A DNA stretch of 45,183 nt. Source: Candidatus Thalassarchaeum betae (GTDB lineage Archaea; Thermoplasmatota; Poseidoniia; Poseidoniales; Thalassarchaeaceae). The notes under the pieces are model-generated. The model worked only from the letters and a program-made list of their open reading frames with translations. It made no database searches and was not told where the DNA came from. Positions 23,043-29,068 of the stretch are shown here, one piece after another. Position numbers and translations under genes: made by a program. The stretch lies in contig JAKUUP010000011.1 in the NCBI GenBank assembly GCA_022447095.1, positions 1 to 45,183 of the forward strand. Reading direction: 5' to 3'. Within the stretch, counting starts at the first letter, position 1. The number at the start of each line of letters is the position of its first letter.

Positions 23043-23705
23043 ATGGACATGTCTCAACACGATTCGCTAGACGATTTTCTTGCCTCCCAACCGCCGGAGG
23101 TTCATCAATCGGACAGGCGGCTCGCCAGAGTGGTGCGTGAGGCCTACCCGATTGGTGTGCCGGCCCTGATCATGAAATCAAGCACTGACCGACTGGGGGA
23201 GTCGGCCGGCTACGCCTTCCACCTCGGGACGCCGGATGAGATGCTGCGGCAACTCGCCTCTTGGTTGCTGACCGGGGCTGGGGAAGAACAGGGCGCTCTG
23301 CTGAGGTTGGTTAGCGGGCTCTGGGCCCGTCACGGGCGCGAGGATGTCGCACTAGCTGCTATACTACTGGCCAACCTAGACCATTCGAGGCTCGGGAGCG
23401 ATCCCTGGCAAGTACTGGCCTCGTCAACCAGAGGCGTCGAGCCGGCCGAGGCCTTGCTACTGAGCATCGAGGAGCTTTTGCGGGCTGGGCGTGGGATGCC
23501 GAGCGATGCAACGCTCCTGCAATGGTGTGAAGGGCGTGCTGTGGATGCTCACATGGCTCTGCTTGTGAGTTACGCCGGCTCAGTCAGAGGCAATGAGCCG
23601 AGTGCTTTTTTGAGGAGTGCTCTGACTTCTTTGGAGGTTCCTGTTGGAGATTCGCTGCTAGGCCGGGTAAAGCAGAGGTTGCTCTCGCCTGAAGCGCAGG
23701 ACTGA
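23043..23705 (+). CDS. Hypothetical helical-repeat protein
   Basis: 220 aa, family not recognised. It is soluble and predicted nearly all helical, with HEAT-like spacing of short amphipathic helices (EEQGALLRLVSGLWARHGREDVALAAILLANL, EPAEALLLSIEELLRAG). LARVVREAYPIGVPALIMKSSTD near the N-terminus is the most conserved-looking segment. It lies directly behind the TerB-like gene in the same direction, and a small gene follows after 25 bp. Confidence 0.65.
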   Translation: MDMSQHDSLDDFLASQPPEVHQSDRRLARVVREAYPIGVPALIMKSSTDRLGESAGYAFHLGTPDEMLRQLASWLLTGAGEEQGALLRLVSGLWARHGREDVALAAILLANLDHSRLGSDPWQVLASSTRGVEPAEALLLSIEELLRAGRGMPSDATLLQWCEGRAVDAHMALLVSYAGSVRGNEPSAFLRSALTSLEVPVGDSLLGRVKQRLLSPEAQD

Positions 23706-23730
23706 TGGCTCAGGTCGCTCGCCGCCAGCC

Positions 23731-23940
23731 ATGAGCAACCGCCTCCTGCCCTCTGATGACCCGGTAGCTGAGCAGGTTCTGGAGTGGACCATCAAACGTG
23801 ATGCGCACGACATCACCCAACTGATGAGATGGATGGAGACTACCGACGTGAGGCGCGACCGGCAGATCCTGCTCAACCGCGCGCTTGATTTGATGGACGA
23901 GATACAGCACGCGCTGCGTCGGCTGGACGAGTTGCGGTGA
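23731..23940 (+). CDS. Small helical hypothetical protein
   Basis: 69 aa: MSNRLLPSDDPVAEQVLEWT followed by amphipathic helices ending in LDLMDEIQHALRRLDELR. No family recognised. It is accepted because it lies between two same-strand genes with short gaps (25 bp and 4 bp) and has the charged composition of a real protein. The stop is 4 nt before the mobA-like start. Confidence 0.6.
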   Translation: MSNRLLPSDDPVAEQVLEWTIKRDAHDITQLMRWMETTDVRRDRQILLNRALDLMDEIQHALRRLDELR

Positions 23941-23944
23941 TGAT

Positions 23945-24508
23945 ATGCGCTCCCTGTTGCTAGCTGGCGGTCGCTCGTCGCGCATGGGTCGAGACAAGGC
24001 ACTCATCGAAGTTGGCGGCGAGCCATGCATAGCCCGCGTCGCGATGGCTCTGGCCGAGGCAGGGCGCGAGCCAATCAGAATCGCTGTGGCCGAACCGGAA
24101 GATATTGAGCGCTACGGCTCGGTGCTAGACCCTACCATCCAAGTCGAGTGGGTTCTCGACGCAGAACCGCACGCAGGGCCGATTGAGGCCCTACTCGAGG
24201 CGTTTGAGGACCCATTATGCGAATCCGAGACCCTGCAGTTGGCCCCTGTGGACGTGCCTTGGATTAGCTCAGAGGTGTTCGCAGGGCTTGAGGCAACGCT
24301 GGAAGAGGGTGATGCCCTCGCGATGCCAAGCGACGGTCTGTGGGCTCACCCACTGCTGGCGCTGGTTCGCCCGGACAGGGTGGTAAACGCTCTGCGAGGG
24401 AATGACCGTAGACCACTGCACATCCAGTTCACCGAGATGCCCCACTCGCTGATGCTGGAGGAGCCGTTGGTCCTGCGCAACGTCAACACGCCAGAGGACC
24501 TAGAGTGA
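23945..24508 (+). CDS. MobA-like nucleotidyltransferase
   Basis: Probable molybdenum cofactor guanylyltransferase (adds GMP to molybdopterin) or a close relative. The start LLLAGGRSSRMGRDKALIEVGGEPCI is the nucleotide-binding signature (LAGGxSxRMGxDK), LAPVDVPWISSEVF carries the metal Asp, and the end NVNTPEDLE is the standard MobA/MobB-like C-terminus. The length of 187 aa is usual. A MOSC-domain gene at 42126 also points to molybdenum chemistry, but no moa/moe gene is here. The last 9 bp overlap purN on the other strand. Confidence 0.85.
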   Translation: MRSLLLAGGRSSRMGRDKALIEVGGEPCIARVAMALAEAGREPIRIAVAEPEDIERYGSVLDPTIQVEWVLDAEPHAGPIEALLEAFEDPLCESETLQLAPVDVPWISSEVFAGLEATLEEGDALAMPSDGLWAHPLLALVRPDRVVNALRGNDRRPLHIQFTEMPHSLMLEEPLVLRNVNTPEDLE

Positions 24509-25132
24509 TATCCGGCCCGAGCAGAGTTGGTCGAGGATCTCAGGGTAGAGTATGTGCTCGATCTTCTTGACTCGTTCCTGCAGGGCTCCCTCATCGTCAT
24601 CGGGCAGTACCTCGACCTGTCTCTGTGCGAGGACCGGGCCAGAGTCCACGCCCTCGTCGACCAGATGCACCGAACACCCGGTCACGCTTACCCCGGCAGC
24701 GAGAACATCCCGGTGCGCGTGGGCGCCCGGGAAGTTGGGCAGCAGAGAGGGGTGGATATTGATCAACCGGCCCTTCCAACGTGAGACGAACCACGGCGTG
24801 AGGATGCGCATATAGCCGCTCAATACAACGAGTTCGACATCCGCAGCAACGAGTTCGGCGTGTACCAAATGCTCGTGCGCGAGGCGCCTTTCGGACCTGT
24901 CAATCTCCATGGGAAGTGGTACGCCGACGCTCTTCACGCCGGCATTACGAGCATGTTCCAAGCCCTCTGCATCGGTGCTGTCCGCGAGAGCGAGCACGGT
25001 GGAGTGGGAGCGTGGAGTCTGCTGGTATCTGAGGAGCGCGGCGAGGCCGGAGCCGCCGCCGGAGACCAGCACCGCGAGTCTGACTGGATCTTCGATGGTG
25101 CCTGCCCGGGGAAGTAGGAACTCAGAACCCAT
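24500..25132 (-). CDS. purN: Phosphoribosylglycinamide formyltransferase
   Basis: Transfers formyl from 10-formyl-THF to GAR in purine synthesis. The N-terminal VRLAVLVSGGGSGLAALL binds phosphoribosyl. The catalytic triad is visible: Asn and His in LINIHPSLLPNFPGAHAHRD (N125, H127) and Asp in VHLVDEGVDSGPVLAQR (D163). VLSGYMRILTPWFV matches the hydrophobic core before it. The frame is open upstream to 25222, but its first codons overlie the TATA-like sequence of the divergent gene, so the ATG at 25132 is preferred. It partners functionally with purH in the same window. Confidence 0.93.
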   Translation of the reverse strand: MGSEFLLPRAGTIEDPVRLAVLVSGGGSGLAALLRYQQTPRSHSTVLALADSTDAEGLEHARNAGVKSVGVPLPMEIDRSERRLAHEHLVHAELVAADVELVVLSGYMRILTPWFVSRWKGRLINIHPSLLPNFPGAHAHRDVLAAGVSVTGCSVHLVDEGVDSGPVLAQRQVEVLPDDDEGALQERVKKIEHILYPEILDQLCSGRISL

Positions 25133-25214
25133 GTCGAGGGAGAGGCCGGACTCGGTTTGATGTTTGGGCCCTGATATGTTCGTGGAGAGTTTCGAAGGCG
25201 CCCTGCACCGGACC

Positions 25215-25220
25215 TTATAC
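25215..25220 (+). promoter_or_regulatory. Putative TATA box for the DUF454 gene
   Basis: TTATAC lies 35-40 nt before the ATG at 25255; AGGAGG at 25243-25248 sits 6 nt before that ATG, giving a short leader with a Shine-Dalgarno sequence. Confidence 0.45.
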
Positions 25221-25254
25221 ATCGAATTGCACGGCCGGATGTAGGAGGCAGCAC

Positions 25255-25740
25255 ATGGAGCGACTGGAGACGGTGGAGGAGATCGTCGAGCGCTACTGCG
25301 TGGCCAGTAGTCCGAGCAAGAGCAGGTTGTACGTCGGCCTCGGTTCTCTGTTCCTCGTGTTCGCCGTTATCGGCATCTGGATTCCTGGCTGGCCCACCGT
25401 GTCCTGGGCCGTCCCTGCCGCGTTTCTGTTCTCTATGTCCAGCGAGAGGATGTTTCGCCTGACGCTGACCAACCGCTACTTCGGCTCAGCGATGTTCGAC
25501 TACTACGCTACAGGCAAAACCATCCCCAAGCACGCCAAGTACACCACTGTCGGGCTCATCGCTCTCATGGCATCGGTCTCGTCATACTTCGTCTGGTTGG
25601 TCTCGACAAAGGGGGACGGTGTGTTGACCGACCCATCATCTTGGAGCGGGGCCGACCCTGGGTTCGGGGCTGGGACCGTCATCTTAGTTGGGCTGATTGG
25701 GATGTGGTATGTAGGATTCCGAGTTCCCAGCCGAGAGTGA
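25255..25740 (+). CDS. DUF454 (YbaN-like) membrane protein
   Basis: 161 aa with three to four membrane helices. The N-terminal LYVGLGSLFLVFAVIGIWIPGWPTVSWAVPAAFLFSMSSERMF follows the DUF454 pattern (LG, G-I/L-P-x-x-P-T, small-residue helix, SS-x-R). FDYYATGKTIPKHAKY is the conserved cytoplasmic loop. Two further helices follow, at ~98-115 and ~140-157. The function of the family is unknown. The ATG is preceded by AGGAGG. No gene follows in the same direction before the AT-rich zinc-ribbon gene. Confidence 0.85.
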   Translation: MERLETVEEIVERYCVASSPSKSRLYVGLGSLFLVFAVIGIWIPGWPTVSWAVPAAFLFSMSSERMFRLTLTNRYFGSAMFDYYATGKTIPKHAKYTTVGLIALMASVSSYFVWLVSTKGDGVLTDPSSWSGADPGFGAGTVILVGLIGMWYVGFRVPSRE

Positions 25741-25776
25741 ATTAGTCCCTAGCAAATGAGTCACATTTCTGCCGGG

Positions 25777-25784
25777 CATAAATT
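25777..25784 (+). promoter_or_regulatory. Putative TATA box for the zinc-ribbon gene
   Basis: CATAAATT lies 28-35 nt before the GTG at 25812, in an AT-rich stretch. The spacing fits a leaderless transcript starting at or next to the GTG, which supports this start over the nearby out-of-frame ATGs. Confidence 0.45.
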
Positions 25785-25811
25785 GATGATGGCGGGGGTA
25801 ATGAAGTCGCT

Positions 25812-26567
25812 GTGGGAAAGCGGAACTGTGCTATTGAAGGCTGCAATGCCTTGGAGTTCAGGTCAGAGGGAATGTGCAACAGGCATATTCGAGATATTTT
25901 GGAGCAGGGTGGCACGCATCGGGAGCAGTATACAAATCTACAACAGGAAATAGTAGAGGAGGCCTTAGACAAGGCCTCCTTCCAATTTGCGTCAGCAGAG
26001 GTCTTCCGGTGCCCGAACGGTTGCGGAGAACTCTCTTACGACCGCCATGATAAAGTGAGTGAATTCAATAAGAAGATCGCGGCTGTGCTCGGCGTTTTGA
26101 TGCTTGTAGCTGGTATAATAATTGGCGAAGGATGGTTGATATTGGGGGGTGTCGTAGCATTTGGATTATTTCTTTTTGCAACTGGAGAAACCACTGCGTA
26201 TTTCTCTTGCATTAACTGTGGAGGGGGTATGCTCGACTCCAAGACAATAATCAGCAAAATCGGGGAGGACAAAGCATTAGCCATAGAAAGAGCCCTGCGG
26301 AATTGTGAGGCCGGGGAAAAGATGTGCCCTAGTTGCGAAGGGAGAATGAATCGAATCCCAATCACCTACGTGATGCCCGACCAAAGAAGTGGCAATATTG
26401 GATTTGATTTGATACGAGCTATGATACCAAACAAGAAGGAGTATCTGGATCTCGATGGATGCTCGTCTTGTGGACTGTTCTGGTTCGACTCAGGTGAAAT
26501 GGTTAGTATCTCAGGCAGCGAGTCGATGAGGCGAGACTTCCGGGACGAATCAAAGGGTACCCCTTGA
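25812..26567 (+). CDS. Multi-zinc-ribbon membrane protein (zf-TFIIB-like end)
   Basis: 251 aa. Cysteine knuckles occur throughout: CAIEGCNALEFRSEGMCNRH at the N-terminus, CPNGCGEL, CINCGGGML, CPSCEGRM and finally CSSCGLFWFDSGEM, the last closely resembling the second half of a zf-TFIIB ribbon. Between the second and third lie two membrane helices (AAVLGVLMLVAGIII, LILGGVVAFGLFLFA). The gene is visibly richer in A+T than its neighbours and has no operon partner, which suggests recent acquisition. It starts with GTG. The stop lies inside a 26-nt palindrome, and the 3' 202 nt are antisense to the tail of pyrI. Function unknown. Confidence 0.75.
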   Translation: MGKRNCAIEGCNALEFRSEGMCNRHIRDILEQGGTHREQYTNLQQEIVEEALDKASFQFASAEVFRCPNGCGELSYDRHDKVSEFNKKIAAVLGVLMLVAGIIIGEGWLILGGVVAFGLFLFATGETTAYFSCINCGGGMLDSKTIISKIGEDKALAIERALRNCEAGEKMCPSCEGRMNRIPITYVMPDQRSGNIGFDLIRAMIPNKKEYLDLDGCSSCGLFWFDSGEMVSISGSESMRRDFRDESKGTP

Positions 26568-27043
26568 TTCGGGATACAGATGATGTTCTCGACTATCTCG
26601 TCCATGTTCTGCCCACGCCCGCAGTAGGAGCAGCGAATCTCAAGCGGCTCCACATTGATCACTCGGAGTTTTTGGGGCAAAGGTTCGCCCGCATTCTGAG
26701 TGATACAGTTCCAGAACGAGCAACGAGCGATATTCACCAACTCCTCACCCAACTCGGCCTTCAGTTTCTCAGCAACACTGTAGTTTCGGATGATTGCGAC
26801 GCTTGCTGCAGGCGCGATTAGCGCCAGCCTGTCAAGTTCCTCTTGGCTGAGCTCTCGATCTTCGATCTTCAGCACGTCCTTGCGCCCAAGTTTGGCGCTC
26901 GGTACGTTCATCACCATCGAGATTGGGTTAGAGCGCCCGATGTCCAACCTGAGCATGCGCAGGACCTGTATCGCGCGACCAGCGGGTATGTGGTCTACTA
27001 CCGTGCCGTTGCAGATCGCGGTAACACGCCTCATCTCGCTCAT
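26366..27043 (-). CDS. pyrI: Aspartate carbamoyltransferase regulatory chain, with aberrant C-terminal tail
   Basis: Regulatory, nucleotide-binding subunit that bridges PyrB trimers. The N-terminal allosteric domain has AICNGTVVDHIPAGRAIQVLRML and KDVLKIEDRELSQEELDRLALIAP; the zinc domain has the four Cys ligands in CSFWNC (108-113) and CSYC (138-141). A normal PyrI ends near residue 155, here at DEIVENI. This frame instead continues ~70 residues, beginning ICIPNQGVPFDSS, through a palindrome and antisense to the zinc-ribbon gene. The tail has no PyrI-like features and probably results from loss of the original stop. The ATG at 27043 overlaps the pyrB stop (TGATG); the frame extends upstream to 27085 inside pyrB. 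Confidence 0.92.
   Translation of the reverse strand: MSEMRRVTAICNGTVVDHIPAGRAIQVLRMLRLDIGRSNPISMVMNVPSAKLGRKDVLKIEDRELSQEELDRLALIAPAASVAIIRNYSVAEKLKAELGEELVNIARCSFWNCITQNAGEPLPQKLRVINVEPLEIRCSYCGRGQNMDEIVENIICIPNQGVPFDSSRKSRLIDSLPEILTISPESNQNSPQDEHPSRSRYSFLFGIIARIKSNPILPLLWSGIT
26546..26571. terminator. 26-nt palindrome at the pyrI / zinc-ribbon junction
   Basis: CGAATCAA-A-GGGTACCC-C-TTGATTCG is self-complementary over 13-nt arms except for one A/C mismatch. It covers the zinc-ribbon gene's stop and lies about where pyrI should end. A bidirectional terminator between convergent genes is one reading; a scar or recombination end is the other. Confidence 0.5.
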
Positions 27044-27972
27044 CACTTCACCTTCTTGGGGATCTTTACGCCGAGGCAGTCGCACAGCAGGGCCATCCTC
27101 GCGACCACACCATTGAACGCCTGCTGGAAGTACCGAGCGTGACGAGTCGAGTCGACGCTTGGATGGATCTCATTGACTCGAGGCAATGGGTGCATGATGA
27201 TCATGCTCCCCTTGGCGCCGGCTAGATCAGAGGCCGTCAGCATGTAGATGCCGGCGACCTTGGAGTACTCATCCTCGTCAGGGAAACGCTCCTTCTGGAT
27301 GCGAGTCATGTAGATGACGTCGGCATCGTCGATGGTTGCGGTGAGGTCGGCGGTTTCAGTCACCTTCGCTCCATCCGCAGTCAGATCGGATACAATCTCA
27401 GATGGTATGCGCAGCGAGTCGGGCGATACCAGAGTCAAAGTCGCCCCGAAGCGCACCAATGCGTGCGACAGGCTGTGGACGGTGCGCCCGTAACGCAGAT
27501 CGCCCACCAGGACTACGTTGAGTCCCTCGAGGGTGCCGTGCGCCTCACGGATGGTGAACAGATCAAGGAGTGTCTGAGTGGGGTGGTTGCCCGCGCCGTC
27601 TCCGGCGTTCAGCACCGGTATATCGATGGCGTCGGCGGTATACTGGGCGGCTCCCTGACGCGGGTGGCGTATGGCGGCAACGTCCGCGTAACCGTCAACC
27701 ATCTGCATAGTGTCGTACAGAGTCTCGCCCTTAGCCACTGACGAGCCGGCGGAGCTGAAGTTCAGCACAGAGCCACCAAGCCTCTTCATCGCGGACTCGA
27801 AGGACATGCGTGTCCTCGTCGAGTTCTCGAAGAACATGTTCGCTAGCACCTTGCCCTCAAGCAGAGGGAGGTGAACCTCGCCCTTGGCGATGGGAAGGAG
27901 ACGCTCGGCGTTATCGAGGAGAGTGGTAATCTCCTTGTTAGTCAGATCGTCCATCGTGATGAGGTCGCCCAT
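27043..27972 (-). CDS. pyrB: Aspartate carbamoyltransferase catalytic chain
   Basis: Joins carbamoyl phosphate and aspartate, the first committed step of pyrimidine synthesis. The carbamoyl-phosphate loop is FFENSTRTRMSFESAMKRLGG, with SSVAKGETLYDTMQM as the mobile loop from the adjacent chain. HPRQGAAQ, NAGDGAGNHPTQTLLDLFTI and VGDLRYGRTVHSL follow, and HPLPRVNEIHPSVDSTRHARYFQQA is the aspartate-binding region. 309 aa is normal. It is translationally coupled to pyrI downstream. The start faces the GHMP kinase gene across a 112-bp gap. Confidence 0.96.
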   Translation of the reverse strand: MGDLITMDDLTNKEITTLLDNAERLLPIAKGEVHLPLLEGKVLANMFFENSTRTRMSFESAMKRLGGSVLNFSSAGSSVAKGETLYDTMQMVDGYADVAAIRHPRQGAAQYTADAIDIPVLNAGDGAGNHPTQTLLDLFTIREAHGTLEGLNVVLVGDLRYGRTVHSLSHALVRFGATLTLVSPDSLRIPSEIVSDLTADGAKVTETADLTATIDDADVIYMTRIQKERFPDEDEYSKVAGIYMLTASDLAGAKGSMIIMHPLPRVNEIHPSVDSTRHARYFQQAFNGVVARMALLCDCLGVKIPKKVK

Positions 27973-28061
27973 GCCTTTCCTCAGCGAAGCCGGGAGCGTA
28001 CCGGTTATGTGTCTTACTGTGGCCCTCTGGGCCCTCTGACACGGTACCGTCGGCTTGATGT

Positions 28062-28075
28062 GGGGTAATTATCCC
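28062..28075. promoter_or_regulatory. Near-palindrome in the pyrB / GHMP kinase gap
   Basis: GGGGTAATTATCCC is palindromic apart from one base pair and is the only AT-centred element in this GC-rich divergent gap, 9 nt before the ATG at 28085. It could be an operator; it is too close to the ATG to be that gene's TATA box. A tandem 9-bp repeat (GGCCCTCTG, twice) lies at 28021-28038. Confidence 0.3.
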
Positions 28076-28084
28076 GCGCGACTG

Positions 28085-29059
28085 ATGATAATCAGCCGGA
28101 CCCCCGTCCGAGTCTCCTTCTGCGGAGGTGGAACCGATGTCGATTCGTTCGCCTCATCCGAGCCAAACGGGGGCATGGTGACCTCTTTGGCTCTCAACAG
28201 GCACATCCACGTCACCGTCAATCGGCGTTTCGACGACAAGGTCCGCGTATCCTATTCCTTGATGGAGACCGTCAATAACTTCGAGGACCTGGATCACGAA
28301 CTCGTTCGCGAGGCCATGCGACTCACTGGAGTGACTTCAGGCGTTGAGATTACGACCATCGCCGACATTCCCTCTCGAGGCACTGGCCTCGGTTCCTCCT
28401 CAGCAGTGACTGTAGGACTGCTCAACGCCCTTCACAGGTTCGCTGGGCGTGAGGTCTCAGCCGAGCAGTTGGCCGAAGAGGCTTGCCATATCGAGATTGA
28501 TGTGCTGGGACAGCCGATAGGTAGGCAGGACCAGTACGCCGCTGCTTTCGGCGGCGTCAACTCGATTCGATTTGGAGCTGACGGAGTCGAGATCGAGTCG
28601 CTGAGACTCTCGGCACATACCATGAAGCGGCTCGGAGAGGAGTTGACGCTCGTCTTCACCGGGCTGTCGCGCAGCGCTAGCGAGGTCCTGAGCGAGGCAC
28701 CGGATGACCCTGCCGACAAACTCGACAGGTTACGCGCCATCCGTATCCAAGCCGACGAGGCCAGAGAAACTCTGGAATCGGGGGACCTTTCGGGCCTCGG
28801 AAACCTGCTCAGCGGTGCTTGGGAGGCCAAGAGGGGAATCTCTGCCGGCGTCAGCGGGAACGATATTGACGCGCTACACACGCGCATCATGAGTATGGGC
28901 GCTACCGGTGCTAAGCTGCTTGGAGCCGGGGGGGGTGGATTCTTCCTAGTTCACGGTGAAGCCGGTCTGCGTGCGCGACTCGCCGAGTTGGGGCCTGAGC
29001 ACAGAATCATCCCACTGGGAATCGATCATATCGGTTCGACGATTATCCATGAAGACTGA
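28085..29059 (+). CDS. GHMP-family sugar kinase (heptose/fucose kinase-like)
   Basis: 324 aa from the ATG at 28085; MIISRTPVRVSFCGGGTDVDSF is the opening of D-glycero-D-manno-heptose-7-phosphate kinase and L-fucose kinase relatives. GMVTSLALNRHIHVTVNRR follows, then the GHMP ATP loop PSRGTGLGSSSAVTVGLLNAL, EIDVLGQPIGRQDQYAAAFGG, and GATGAKLLGAGGGGFFLV as the C-terminal GHMP motif. Upstream in-frame codons (28055-28084) are rejected because the family N-terminus starts at M-I-I. The activated sugar would serve surface glycans; the exact sugar is not evident. It precedes the metzincin gene by 9 bp, so sugar phosphorylation and the secreted protease may share a message. Confidence 0.87.
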   Translation: MIISRTPVRVSFCGGGTDVDSFASSEPNGGMVTSLALNRHIHVTVNRRFDDKVRVSYSLMETVNNFEDLDHELVREAMRLTGVTSGVEITTIADIPSRGTGLGSSSAVTVGLLNALHRFAGREVSAEQLAEEACHIEIDVLGQPIGRQDQYAAAFGGVNSIRFGADGVEIESLRLSAHTMKRLGEELTLVFTGLSRSASEVLSEAPDDPADKLDRLRAIRIQADEARETLESGDLSGLGNLLSGAWEAKRGISAGVSGNDIDALHTRIMSMGATGAKLLGAGGGGFFLVHGEAGLRARLAELGPEHRIIPLGIDHIGSTIIHED

Positions 29060-29068
29060 GGTGAAGCA

